Assembly (NCBI GenBank): GCA_001910725.1
Contig: MJGA01000014.1
Span: 1 to 64,000, forward strand
Origin: Phanerodontia chrysosporium
Taxonomy: Eukaryota; Basidiomycota; Agaricomycetes; Polyporales; Phanerochaetaceae
DNA: 64,000 nt
Direction of reading: 5' to 3'
In this document: one piece after another, positions 1 to 11,097 of the stretch
Layout: each line of letters begins with the position of its first letter
Numbering within the stretch: the stretch's first letter is position 1
Translations under genes and position numbers: made by a program
The notes under the pieces: generated by a model
The model's input: the letters and a program-made list of their open reading frames with translations, nothing else
Databases searched by the model: none
Told to the model about the DNA's origin: nothing

Positions 1-1
1 T

Positions 2-173
2 AGTTGTGAAAGGCGCGGGACTGTTTGCGGATCCACCTCGCAGAGGCAGAGATGAACTCGCGTCCGACAGGCTGGAAGCCGAGCGGGGGGACGACGGGTA
101 AGATGGACAGGCCAGAGAACAGGTTGGCGGCCATCCCCGCGAGGGCAATGGCCAGGAGGGCAAGCTCATGCAT
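2..173 (-). CDS. 5' end of a hypothetical membrane or secreted protein, truncated by the window edge
   Basis: The start ATG (173-171) sits in a good context (TCACCATGC), and 57 codons run open to the window edge. The first ~30 residues are hydrophobic, Ala/Leu-rich and uncharged apart from one Glu near the start, followed by a Pro-Pro break and then a basic stretch. This looks like a signal anchor or signal peptide with a mature N-terminus. A TATAAATC sequence lies about 160 nt upstream (332-341). No family can be assigned from 57 residues. The forward-strand reading of the same DNA is only its shadow. Confidence 0.5.
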   Translation of the reverse strand, partial: MHELALLAIALAGMAANLFSGLSILPVVPPLGFQPVGREFISASARWIRKQSRAFHN

Positions 174-1381
174 GGTGAGGTGTTACAGAAGATGTGAAGA
201 GTTGGTACCGCTACGAGATGTGTTTGCTGTGGAACGTTGAGAAGGCCTGAGCGAAGAACGAGGATGGACGATGCGTTTGACAGAGGGCGAAGATGGAAGT
301 AGCGGACAAGGAGAGGTCCTGGTTCGAATGTTGGATTTATACCTGGTTCGCCGTCAGCCGCGTGGTGACAGACATCGAAGAGTCCTCGTTTAGGCAATAT
401 GCCACATTAGAATCTTGAGACAGCCTTCACACGCCATCCGGGCCAGTGTCGAATAGCCTGGTCTATGATCCTCCGGCATCGAGATGTGCAGCGGGTTCTT
501 GTTCGGCCAACCTCAGATCGCAGCTTCGTGAGCGAGGAAGTCAGCAAACAAGAGTCTAAGTCGTTGCTGTCGTGCAGACTTTCGCTGAGGAGGGGCTCTC
601 GGAGGGAACTTGGGCAGACAAGTGCTTTACCTAGAATTCAAACTGCTAGTCCGTACGAGCGAGACGAACATTACCCTCCGAGAAACATAGCGGCAGCTGA
701 GCGTTGGCTCGAGTCGCATTTCCTGTCAATTCTGAATCAGCATAGATGCCGTGTATATACGAATGCTGAACCCCAAGACTACTCGCATAACGAAGCTCGC
801 GGTTCGAGCAACCTTCTTGCGTTGGTACACTTTCGTGACTGTTTCCAACCGAAGACTCTCTCGTATTGTTACTTACAGATACGCACACGAGACTTCATAC
901 AGCCTGATGATGTAGAAGTCAAAGCAACATTCCGTGACGGAGACGCTTGAAGTGAGAAGTAGGACATGGCGGTTGAAAGCGAAGAAACACCGGAGTGTCT
1001 TGCCATCAATCACTCGGAGGCTCGAGCGCCATCCTCGTGGCGTCTCCCCTCGTGTTAGCGTAGCCAGCTTAATCTATCTCGTTCTCGTTCCCTACTGAAG
1101 TTGTTCAAGACCTGCCAGCCCACAGGAACAAGGCCGCAGTCTGCAAGGGCACATAAGTTTCACTCCAGAAACTCAAATCCGCATTCCGTACAATATACAT
1201 GATTATTTCCGGGCTCCATAAGCGTAGAAATGGACAGGCATTAGCGTGGGGGAGTCGTGTACATGGAAAGCAGCCAAGCGCAGGGGGTCATATTGCAGAT
1301 GGAGACGTCTAGAGAATGTGTGCATATTCGCGGATTAAATCGGAGCGCAAAAGATAGCAATAAAGAGAGAAGGCGGCTGGA
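174..1381. other. intergenic, no supported gene
   Basis: About 1.2 kb between the partial left-edge gene and the stop of the sterol acyltransferase. A 161-codon forward frame (465-950) has no recognisable domain, weak coding composition and no splice partners, so I do not call it. No RNA gene or repeat was recognised. Confidence 0.5.
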
Positions 1382-3485
1382 TCAATACGCGCAGTACGCG
1401 ACGCAGAGCAGCGGGAAGCCCGCGTAGAGGCCGAGCCAGAAGACAATGTTCCCGAAGAGCTTGTTGCGCTTGATGACGGGCATGCGCCCGACGGCGATGA
1501 GCGGGATCTGCGCAAGCTGGAGCGTGAAGAGGTACATCCGGATCTTCTTCGTCACGATCGCCATCACGAGCTCGTGCACGGCCGCACTGAGCAGGAACGT
1601 GAAGAACATCGCCGAGTTCCGCGAGAGCTTGTACTGGCTGATCGAGGACGCGTAGACGTGCCGCAGCAGGAACGTGTGCACCGGCTTGTTCCACTTGCGC
1701 GAGAACTCGTCCCACGACGTCGCGTTCCACCAGTCCTCGTAGAACTGCCGGTCCGCGAAGCGCGAGAGCTCCGCGAAGCCGTTGCAGATGCACTCTGCAA
1801 GCGTCGGTCAGGAACCGCCTCAATGTGAATGAGAGACAGGGGCTCACCGAAGATGAGGTAGAAGAGCAGCAGGTACGCGATCATGAACGGCAAAGCGAGA
1901 TCGAGCAGGGAGCGGAAGAAGGACTGGTCCTTCGTCGGGGTGAGTGGAAAGATGAAGCTTTCGGTGACGGTGTACAGCAGAGCAAACGTGCCAAACGTTG
2001 CGACCGTCTTCTCGAACACGTACAACGGCCGAATACGGTCCGTGCGCGGGTACTCGAGCTCGTAGACCAGCGTTGGTGTGATCATGTAGCTCGCAAAGTT
2101 CTTGAGCGAGATGTTGTTCGGCCAGCGGATGTACTCGGGGCCTGTACTCACGAGCTCCGCGTCGAGTTCAGAGTACTCGCGCGCAAGCGCGGCGATGTTC
2201 TCGTCGGGATGGTCGACGAGCGGGTGCGGCGCGGGCTTCAGCACGTCCTCGGGGCTCAGGATGCGGTTGCCTGTCGTCATGATCTGCTCCGGGTTCGCCT
2301 TCGACGCGGGCGCGAGCGGCGCCGCGCCCGTGTCGGGTCCCGCTGCCGTCGGCGCAGTCGGCTCGGGGTGCCTGCCCGCCGCGTTCGTGCGCCGCCGGAG
2401 CGTCGGCTCCACGGTCTCGTCGAGGATGCTCTCGGGCTCGGCCGTGATCGGCAAGTCGTTCGTCGGAGCGTCGTCGACGACACGCATCGCGGCACGCTCG
2501 CGCTCGCGGCGCCTGGACTCGGCCGCAGCGACCGCCTCGTCCCAGCCGCCGACCTTCGCGGTCGCCTGACGTAATTGCTCCAACACGGCCTGCGCCTGCT
2601 GGTGGACATACGAGAGGTAGCCGTTGATGTTCATGTACGAGTGCATCTTCATGAGCATAGTGAGGGTGTGGAGCGTGAGGTAGCCCGATTGCACCCACGG
2701 CCAGTGTCTATGACGAGGTCAGACGTCATTCGCGGCAACGAGGCAGCGCAGCGTACCTGTGGAAGGCCCACTTGATCGCAGTGAAGAGCACGAGAGCTTG
2801 CCAGGTGTGTTGGATGATGAGGCCTGTGCGATAGTACGATATCCAGCCGTTGGCGACTGCTTTGGCGAAGGGGATGCAGACACCGGTGCTGAAGACGAGC
2901 ACGGCGTCGCTGATGAAGAGCATGAGGGTGTCTTCGGAGAACATGTGCTTCATGGCAAAGTCGAGGGAGATGGCCTTGCCCTTTGTTTCGAGGCTGCGGA
3001 CATATGTCCTTACAGCCACGAGGAACATTGAGATCCAGAAGAGAGTGAAGAAGCCCTAGAGTAGTGTCAGTTCATGTCGTCGAATTCAAGCCCGTAACCA
3101 CGCACCCTGAATTCATTCGATACCGTCTTCTCATTCGTGATGTCAAACGTCGACTTGCGTGGGGAGAAAGACACCATCGCCCGTAGCTTCTTGGATTTGC
3201 CTGACCGGACAGGCTTTGACACATAGATGGTGCCCTGTGTCGTCTCAATGCCTCCACTGGGGGTACGAGTCGTCGTTCGCGGCTTGCTGGCGACATGTTG
3301 TGGAGGGTCTATGACCTCGAGAATGGCGGTCGTGAATTGTGTCCTGGTCGGCGGGTCAGCAAGGAACAGGAGACAGCGAGGATCGGTGGAGCGCACTCTG
3401 TGGTGGACATTTTGTTGATGTCGATTTCATCCAGGTGCAGGTGGATGGTAGGCGGTAGATCGGGGAGCTCGTCGTCGCTGGACAT
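1382..3485 (-). CDS. sterol O-acyltransferase (ACAT/ARE-type MBOAT)
   Basis: Five exons: 3397-3485, 3106-3343, 2757-3055, 1848-2707, 1382-1794, with introns of 49-53 nt. The coding sum is 1,899 nt, 632 aa. The family makes steryl esters (or triacylglycerol) from acyl-CoA in the ER membrane. Seen in the sequence: a polar N-terminus, several transmembrane stretches, the LMKMHSY segment typical of ACAT rather than DGAT1, the FYEDWWN motif near residue 513, and the presumed catalytic His near 569 in a hydrophobic helix (AAVHELVM). The protein ends in further membrane helices. Length fits fungal ARE1/ARE2. A TATATATA sequence lies only about 10 nt upstream of this ATG, so the in-frame Met26 could be the real start. 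The upstream neighbour (RED factor) is divergent. Substrate (sterol or diacylglycerol) is inferred. Confidence 0.88.
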
Positions 3486-3945
3486 GGTGAGGGATATATA
3501 TGGGCCCGAATTTAGTCAGGGAGTCGGGCTGGGGAGGAGAGAGCAAACTCGTAACGAAAGCGAAACGGAGGCAAAGAGCCGCCCAGACGCGTGTTTCGCC
3601 ATCACGTAACCGGAGTTGACACATGCGACGTGTAACGCTCGTGGACGCTCGACAAGAAAAAGCCACCATTGCGGAGCCTTGGAGTGCGCTTGGGTAGGTG
3701 CACTGTACCCCACAGAACCGTAAGCACGAGTCAAAGCACACGAGACGGCATTCCCTGCGGCGACCGCTGCTGGTTGCACGACAAGCGCTGAACATAAACT
3801 CAAATGCGTCATCGCTCCACGTGGGCCTACTTTGTGGCGCGGTGATCGCCGGGGTGACCGTCACGCCGCCTCGCCGCCGACTCCCGTCCGGTGCTTGTCA
3901 CGGCTCCGCGTTCACCGAACACACGCTTACGCGAGCTCGCTCGAC
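3486..3945. promoter_or_regulatory. shared divergent promoter region
   Basis: A 460-nt gap between the divergent starts of the sterol acyltransferase (minus) and the RED-like factor (plus). A TATATATA run lies at about 3493-3502 next to the minus-strand start. No other element could be assigned by eye. Confidence 0.4.
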
Positions 3946-5374
3946 ATGGACCAGGTCCGTCCCATCTGCTGTCGCCTCTGCTCCCCGCGCAACGCTGACC
4001 CACATCCCCCAGGAATCCTTCCGCAAGCTCCTCCAAACGCCCAAGCCAGGCGCACCGACCGCCCGCCCTACGAATGCTCCGTCAGCACACGGGAAGAAGG
4101 CCAAGACGTGAAGTCATCGCCCCCTAATACATGCGCTAATCGCGACTGACACGAGCCTCCGTCAGAAAGAACGCGGACCCGGCACAACCCGCGTTCAAAC
4201 CCCGGACAGTAAAGAAGCTCGATCAGTACCGCGACCGCGCTGGCGAACGGCGGCAGGGACTCGCACATGACTATGCCCAGGTTGAGGCCTTAGCAGAGGA
4301 CTTTGAAAAGCGGAACGCGGACAAGGACCGGGAAACGGTGCGTACCGCAGTCTCCGCTATTCTGAGCTATCCATTATTCAGTCCAAATCTATCGCCATTC
4401 AGCTCGAGGAGCAGCGAAAATACTTGGGCGGAGACAGCGAGCACACCGTACTCGTCAAGGGCCTCGACTTTGCGCTCCTAGAACAGAACAAGGCGCGCCT
4501 CGCAGAGGAGTCGACCGTCGACGACGATGTGCTGGAACAGGCCTTTGTCGAGGGCTCGTCGCAGGTCCCGAAGAAGCGCACCCGCGAGGACATCATTCGC
4601 GACCTGAAGAACAAACGCATGAAGGGCAGCCCGGAAGATGCTGCCGCGGCCGCACCAAGCGCAGACGTCCCGCTCGACGACGTGAAGAAGACGGGCAAGT
4701 TCAAGCCCATAGGCTTCAAGCCTGTCGGCGCGACCAAGAAGAAAAAGCCCAAGGCAGGCGAAGCTGACGGTGCGCCGAAAAAGAAAAAGAAGAAAACCGA
4801 GGAGATCCCGCCCGCCGCCGCGCCTTCATCAACAACAGCACCCGCAACAAACGCAAACGCAGCGCCGGCTTCGTCTCTAAAGCCGGCCCCACCAGAACCG
4901 GAACCAATAGATGACGACGACGACATCTTCGCGGGCGCAGGCGACTATACGGGGATCGAGGTCGGGGACGACGACGACGACGACGACGACGAAGATGTCG
5001 ACGCGCCTCGAGAGCCGAAGGAGCTTTCCGATGGCGAGGTGCACGACGGCGCGCCACCACCCCGGCGCTGGGTCGACGTCGACGAGCCGCCAGTGCTCCC
5101 GCCGCGCTCGGTGTCGCCAGAACGCGCAACATCCTCGTCGGCGCCGCCGCAAGCGCGGGAGAGTGCGTCCCCCGGACGCGACGCGCCCGCTCAGGCAGAC
5201 GACGACGCAGAAGATGCGGCGCCGGCGCGCCTGCAGCCGCTCGCGTCGAGCGCGGTGCCGAGCATCCGCGAGCTGCTCGCGATCGACGAGGCGAAGGAGC
5301 GCGAGGCGAAGCGCCGGGCGCGTCGTGAGAAGAAGAAGGGGAAGAAGACGGCGGCGGGGGATGATAGCGAGTAG
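3946..5374 (+). CDS. RED/IK-like splicing factor
   Basis: Four exons: 3946-3954, 4013-4107, 4166-4337, 4382-5374; sum 1,269 nt, 422 aa. The first exon is only 9 nt (ATG GAC CAG), joined over a 58-nt intron with donor GTCCGT and a CTGAC branch site. RED/IK (SMU2 in worms) is a B-complex spliceosomal protein in the nucleus. The RED N-terminal domain is visible: the KLDQYRDRAGERR segment, the block AEDFEKRNADKD and the signature KYLGGDSEHTVLVKGLDFAL. The C-terminal half is low-complexity: lysine clusters like nuclear localisation signals, an Asp run (about 4966-4995) and a basic Arg/Lys tail. The family assignment rests on the N-terminal signature. The tiny first exon is inferred from frame and splice signals. 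Confidence 0.85.
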
Positions 5375-5778
5375 AACAGGTATCATGTCTGTCTGCTGGC
5401 ATGTCGAAACACGACAGGAGATTATCCTTACTGAGATCTATGGCATTATACACACTGCGAGTTATTGAGGATAGGCTTCGCACGCAAGCTGCTGCATTGT
5501 TTTAGTGTGCGCGTTCTAACTGTACCCGGCACCCGACCGATAGCTTGGTAGCCCCCCAGCAAAATGTCAGTTTAGCTTCATGGGTGTTCTTGACCCTCTC
5601 AGAAGAAATATCGCCCTTCTCTGCCCGACCTTTGTCCAGTCGAGAGTGGGATACAATCATCGTGCTTTGTGATATGTCATACGATGGTAAATCGTCCAAG
5701 ATGCAGCTGTCGGGAGAGCTCTGGGTGCAGGTCTCGCTCCGAGTTGTCCTGAAGGTCGGGGACAGTCAGCCACCGTCG
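5375..5778. other. convergent intergenic region
   Basis: About 400 nt between two convergent stops. No gene is visible; it probably holds the 3' UTRs and polyadenylation signals of both neighbours. Confidence 0.5.
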
Positions 5779-6298
5779 CTACTCTGATACCAAAGCTACA
5801 TACGTCGTCTTCTGCGAATCGTCCGCGCCTAGGATACGCTCGATGCACAGTCGACCGAGTGCGCGCACGACCTCCATGAAGCCATACTCGGCCACGACGT
5901 GCGAGACTTGAATCAGCGTCTGCAGCGTCATCCGCCCGGTGTCAGCAGCGCTCCGGCGAGACACGTATACAAGGGTGCTCACGCCGAGTATGGGGAGCTC
6001 CTCGAGTACGAGAACCAGCTCCTCTCCGCCGAACGCTATGAAATCGCAGAGCGCTGTCACGCCGGCGGTGTCAGCGGGGAAGGCGGCCACAGCCCGCGCG
6101 CCAGCGACGCACCCTCGAACGCGTCCACGGCCACTACAATGCATGCATCAGCGGCTCCGCCGGACGCAGCATCACAGCAGGGATGCCGTGCTCACCGGTT
6201 CGGAAGAACGCCACGCAGCCGAGCCCGAACGCGAACCAGTGCACGAGGAGCTCGGGCGTGTCTGCGGCGGCTGAACCTGGGCTGTGTGTCTGCACCAT
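5779..6298 (-). CDS. small hypothetical protein
   Basis: Three exons: 6196-6298, 6113-6133 (a 21-nt micro-exon) and 5779-6053, with introns of 62 and 59 nt carrying good GTGAGC/GTGCGT donors. The sum is 399 nt, 132 aa. The frame is maintained exactly across both introns. The product is hydrophobic with Leu/Val-rich helices (VLVLEELPILGVSTLVYV) and an N-terminal stretch LLVHWFAFGLG that could be a membrane helix. I do not recognise the family. It lies about 270 nt downstream of EMC5 in the same orientation. Confidence 0.6.
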
Positions 6299-6568
6299 CC
6301 TTCGCAGAATGAATGATGCCTGGGTGCTGAGTGTTGCGTCCGCCCCGGCTGCTCGGGCTGCGCGCCCGCGGGCACGTCAGCAACTCGGCTGGCGATGCTT
6401 AGCGTGGTCAGCCCCGCGGCCAGGTACCGGGATGTGGCGTGTGATTCACGGCAGGTGCGTCAGACGGCGCACAGGCGCGATGTCATGCAATGGGGTTATC
6501 CACGGGACATATCACATTTCCTGCTGCTACTCGTACATCCGGGGGGCAAGCGCGCGGCTCCGGCTCCG

Positions 6569-7118
6569 TCACGACTTCTCGCGTTTCGGCTCCGCGGCGA
6601 GCAGCCCGGCGCGCTGCGCGAAGGTCGTGAAGGACAGCCGCGGGTCGATGTCGTCCAGCGAGCTGTGTGCGGGGTGCGCGTGAGACGTGCGGGGGGCAGG
6701 GCGCGAAGGGAGTGTGACGCACCGCTTCTTCATCTCGCTCCGCCAGGTGATTTCGCGCAGGTCGTCCGTGCGGAGTGTTGCCCCGAGTGTGCCAAGTGCG
6801 AGCGCGACGAAGGCTTCGATGATGATCTGTGTGTGGTGTGTGGGGTGCGTCAGAGAGGAAGGGCGTGCGAAGGAAGAGCACGCACGTCGGTCGGCAGGGA
6901 TCCTTCTGGTCGACCAAGGGCCTTCAAATGGGATAAATCTACAATGTGTCCGTATGAGAGTATTGGCGGCATCTATGTCCTCGGTGGACGTACGCTCATA
7001 GGTCGAGAACGCAGCTATGGAGCTGAGATGAGTGCCTGAAGGCATGAGCAGGAAGTATGTGACACTAACCATGGAGAATGGCGATACCAGCCAGGATCAA
7101 AAGCACGTTTCCAATCAT
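6569..7118 (-). CDS. EMC5: ER membrane protein complex subunit 5 (EMC5/MMGT family)
   Basis: Five short exons: 7070-7118, 6994-7014 (21 nt), 6886-6938, 6723-6826, 6569-6662; sum 321 nt, 106 aa. EMC5 is a two-helix core subunit of the EMC insertase, which places transmembrane domains in the ER membrane. The pattern is clear: an N-terminal helix (VLLILAGIAILHAAFSTYE), the polar loop HLSHLKALGRPEGSLPTD, a second helix, then the conserved REITWRSEMKKR and a C-terminal LDDIDPRLSF segment. Length matches fungal members (~100-130 aa). PET117 is divergent from it, with about 235 nt between starts. The exon fragments are so short that no single frame shows the whole protein. Confidence 0.88.
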
Positions 7119-7354
7119 TTTGTCTGCTATCGTGCCTCAAGGATATGGCTGCACAAGCGTGCGATGGAAGATGGGGATGTGCGAGTAGCGACCAAGTGGC
7201 ACAGTAGCAAGCGGACAGGCGGCGCTTCCGCGCTTGCTCTGAACCCCCACCCAATCCGCGCCAGTCCGCGCCGCGCCCGCGCAGCTCTTTCAACGCACGC
7301 TCTCAGCCACACGCCACCATCGGAGGGTTCCTCGGATACTTGTGCACGAACACG

Positions 7355-7665
7355 ATGTCACGCGCAGCGAAGGCGACGCTGCTCGGATCGCTGGTCTTCA
7401 CCGTCGGGATCGTCTGGACGGTGCACTTCATGCAGAAGCAGGAGTCCGAGGTGCGCCGTGCCCGGACTCGCGCCCCCGTCGACGCGCTGACAATCGTGTT
7501 ATGCGGGGACAGACGATGTATCAGGGCGTCTTGCGCGACGACGAGCGGCGGAAAGAGAAGATGCGCCAGCGGCAGGCCGAGCTCGAGGAGTCGCAGCGCA
7601 AACGCGCTCTCTACGAGCGGGTGCAGCACGTCGCGAGCGCAGACCCTCCGCCAGCGTCGTCATGA
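7355..7665 (+). CDS. PET117: cytochrome c oxidase assembly factor PET117
   Basis: Two exons, 7355-7450 and 7513-7665, joined over a 62-nt intron; 82 aa. PET117 is a small mitochondrial inner-membrane assembly factor for cytochrome oxidase that works with the haem A synthase COX15. The hallmarks are the N-terminal SRAAKATLLGS followed by one transmembrane helix (VFTVGIVWTVHF), then the charged block with MYQGVLRDDERRKEKMRQR and SQRKRALYE. Length is as expected for the family. The downstream 790 nt up to the first PQ-loop gene hold no gene I can support. Confidence 0.9.
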
Positions 7666-8455
7666 CCCCTCTCTCCAGCCAAGGCCAACCAGGTGCCTGT
7701 TGCTCCGCCCGCAGAGCCTCTCATGCATGTCAGATGCTAGATGGGCGACCTCGGCTCCTGCAAAACCCCCACTCATGTATCGACCTACCGCGTATACCCA
7801 ATACATACAACTCCCCCGCCGATGGCTCCCGGCTAGTAGATGCTCCTCGTCCCCGCAAGTGCTGCTGTGCCTTAAAGTTCGGGAATGGCAAGTACGGACC
7901 TCCCGTGGAGCCCGTAGAGTTGGAGGAAGGTTAAATCCGAGGTCGCGACCACTGCGAAGTATTCAAACGGTCTCACACTGTATGTAAAGCCTCTCGTAAT
8001 TTTTATGCTCGGCCCTGCACCTCTGGATCCGGAGGTTGGGTGCTTCCTGTGAGTACTCGTATGCTCTGGTGTCAATAAGGCGGGCGTCTGAAACAGCACG
8101 ACATTTCCTTGCTCAGCAAACGCGTACACATGACATGACAAGACATTTCTACACTGTTTTCCGAATGGTAGCCTACCCTCTAGGCAACGGTGCGTACTGA
8201 CCGACGCGGGACACCTTCAAACCACGATGTCCCGGGTCTCCGCGCGTGACGGTCACGCGTCAGTCGATTTTGCGGGGTCTGGCCCTCGGCTTGCCGCCTC
8301 TGGTGTCTGCAGCCGGGCGGGCGCTCGCGGGCGCCTGACCAGTAAAACATTCGATGTGGTGAGGACGTGAAATCCACCACCCTCTCCCTCTCCCCTCGAG
8401 GTCGTACGTGCCACCCAGCCCGCGCGCACTCCTCGCCCGCAGCATCGCTGGAGCC
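7666..8455. other. intergenic, no supported gene
   Basis: About 790 nt between PET117 and the first PQ-loop gene, both on the plus strand. Only short frames without splice support are present. Confidence 0.5.
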
Positions 8456-9617
8456 ATGCCGCTGCCGACGAACGCCGCCGCGGAGAACGTCCTGGGCACC
8501 ATCGGTACGCCCGCCTGCGCACGCACTGTGTCTGCTTTGCTGACGTCGCACGACGCGTAGGGACGATCTGCTGGACAGTACAGCTCATACCGCAGGTGTG
8601 GAAGAGCTGGAGAGAGAAGTCAACCGATGGACTGTCCCATTGGCTAGTGTGCGTCTTTTTGTTGTGCGAGCACGCGACCGTTGCTGACAGCCTCGTAGGC
8701 TCGTGTGGGGCGTAGCCGGTGCCTTCCTCGGTGTTTATGTCATTGTTCAGGGCCTGAGCGTACCGCTCATTGTACAACCACAAGCCTTCGGCATCCTTTC
8801 CTTGATTTCTTGGGCACAGGTGCGTACGGTTCATCTCATACTCGACACCATGTGCTCACGTGTACTGGAACGTAGTGTTTATACTACGGGCAACGCCGGT
8901 CTTTAATGGTTGCGATAACCGCCTTCATAGTTGTCGTTGCTGTGTCTGGAGGATTTGAGGCTGGTATGGTCTATGCCGTCAGAGTGAGTCACCGATATCT
9001 TTGTCCGTACGTTGGCGGTACTGACGTCAGGTTCAGCCAGCATACAACAAAGGGAATCATGCGCCAGTACAGTTCTTTGGAATCTTCAGCTCTGTAATTA
9101 TAGCCCTAGCATTACTGTGAGTTATTCCGTGCCGCTACCGTGGATCTCGTACTGATATATATGCAGACCTCAATATTACGAGATCTACCGCCGTCGCGAA
9201 GTCGTTGGCATTTCTATCCTATTCATGGTTATTGACTGCTCGGGTGGGGTCTTTAGCACCCTGTCCTTAATTTTTGCGGAGAAGTTCGATGTCATTGCTG
9301 GCGTCACTTACTCCTTGGTCGTGGTACGTGCTCCCTCTGTAGTTACCCTACACGGGCTAAGGCGCGCATATTCGAAGGTTCTCGACGGGATTGTGCTTTT
9401 GCTTGCTGCAATCCTGAACCCAAGGGCAAAACGCAGACGAGCTCGCGAAGCTGCTGCCGAAGCGATTGCTACCCTAGATAACTCGCCCACGTAAGCTGTC
9501 ACATCATCCAAGTCTTATCGCTCCGTTCACGTCCTTCTTAGTATGACTGTTACGGGCGGCGAATACTCAGATCAAGAGAAGAAGCCTCTCGACGAAGAGC
9601 GACAACTGGCAGCATAA
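8456..9617 (+). CDS. PQ-loop repeat membrane protein, copy 1 of a tandem pair
   Basis: Eight exons: 8456-8504, 8561-8648, 8699-8819, 8876-8983, 9037-9116, 9167-9323, 9378-9490, 9542-9617; sum 792 nt, 263 aa. PQ-loop proteins (relatives of lysosomal amino-acid exporters and SWEETs) are about seven-helix vacuolar or endomembrane transporters. Two PQ motifs are visible: QLIPQVWKSW in the first repeat and IDCSGGVFSTLSL/LPQYYEIYRRREVVG in the second. A lysine/arginine-rich segment (PRAKRRRAREAA) and an acidic tail follow the last helix. Copy 2 starts about 265 nt downstream with exons of identical length, so the pair arose by tandem duplication. The substrate is unknown. Confidence 0.82.
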
Positions 9618-9880
9618 CTCCATAGTTTGTGCTCTAGATGAATATACTTGCTTAACGACACTACACTCTGTACACCGCCATCTTTCTACGGTTGCCAATG
9701 AGCACATAACGCCCACGCAGCAGATAATATATGGAGCAAATGGCTAATATGTCTCACGATCGCTTACCATATGACTCGAAAGCGGCAGAGACGCCTTCGT
9801 GGCGTCGTGCCACGATCATATAAGTCCACAACGTACTACCACACAGTGCTTCTAGACCGTGCCGTGCGGCGTCTTGCGGC

Positions 9881-10998
9881 ATGCCTACGAATGCTGCCGC
9901 TGAGAACGTGCTTGGAACTTTGGGTGCGGAAGCCCTCTTCTCTTATGGATGACGCCCCTATCAACTGCGACTGTGTTTAGGGACGGTATGTTGGATGATC
10001 CAGCTGCTACCACAGGTCTGGAAGAGCTGGCGTGAGAAGTCCACAGAAGGACTGTCGGATTACCTGGTGTGAGTTCCACACTGCGCTATTCGGGCCTTGC
10101 ATGTCTGATAATTACGAATAGGCTTCTGTGGAGCATCTCGGCGTGGTTTCTCGGGGTGTACGCCGTCGTACAGGACCTGAACGTCCCGCTCATCGTCCAG
10201 CCGCAGATATTTGGCTTCCTCTCGTTGATCTCATGGGCACAGGTGGGCAAGCTGTGCTGTGACAAACACGATCTATGGCACTGAGTGTCGCCGGTCAGTG
10301 TCAGTATTACGGTAGAAGACGACCTCTCCGAGTATGCGTTTTATTGTTCCTTATCGGGGTGGTATTGCAGGCAGGGTTTGAGGTTGGCATGGTATATGCA
10401 GTCCGCGTATGTGTCTGTGCCCGCCTCTGCAAGTGCCCTGGACTGACCGCGCAAGCCAGCCATCATTTCGTGCTGGAAACATTCGTGGGACGCAGTTCTT
10501 TGGAGTCATGGCCTCCATACTGCTCTCACTCGGTCTCTTGTCAGTACCTACGCAGAATTACTTACTCCATCCTACTGACAAAACAGTACGTACTATTTAG
10601 CCCACAGTACTATGAGATATACAAGTATCGCGAGGTCATCGGCATCTCCATCCCATTTATGGCCATCGACCTACTGGGCGGAGTATTCAGTGATCTCTCG
10701 CTGGTGTTCAAGGCCAAGTTCGACGTGATTGCAGGTGTTGCGTATTCTCTTGTTGTGGTAAGTAACGGCGAGGCTTGGTTGCGGTGCGACTGTCTGACCT
10801 TGTTAGGTCCTAGATGGGGTCGTCATCGTGCTTGCACTCATACTCAATCCTTTGGCACGAAGACGGCGCCGGCGAGAAGCAGCAGTACCAGTTCCTCATG
10901 GAGAAGATGATGTCGCGACCGAAATAGTGGCGGATGCGGACCAGCCAGTAGTCGTACTAGAAAGTCAGGAAAAGCAGGCAGATGAAATACACGCTTGA
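9881..10998 (+). CDS. PQ-loop repeat membrane protein, copy 2 of a tandem pair
   Basis: Seven exons: 9881-9923, 9981-10068, 10122-10242, 10299-10406, 10460-10539, 10601-10757, 10807-10998; sum 789 nt, 262 aa. Exons 2-6 have exactly the same lengths as in copy 1 (88, 121, 108, 80 and 157 nt), and the proteins align throughout the membrane domain. Intron 5 uses the donor GTCAGT and intron 4 the acceptor at 10459, both chosen because they keep the paralogous frame. The last exon runs straight into a longer acidic tail where copy 1 has an extra intron. The PQ motif QLLPQVWKSW is intact. The substrate is unknown. Confidence 0.82.
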
Positions 10999-11097
10999 TA
11001 GACCAGGAACATCCAAAGGTTTCAATCCAGAGCAGGATTTAGAATTATAATGACCGTAGATGACAGAAACCAAAGTAGACTCTACAAGAAAACCAAA

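Noticed and set aside
465..950. 161-codon forward open frame
   Set aside because: No domain, no splice partner, weak coding composition; likely chance.
1825..2574. 249-codon forward frame inside the acyltransferase gene
   Set aside because: Antisense shadow of the GC-rich exon 1848-2707; Arg-rich composition typical of shadows.
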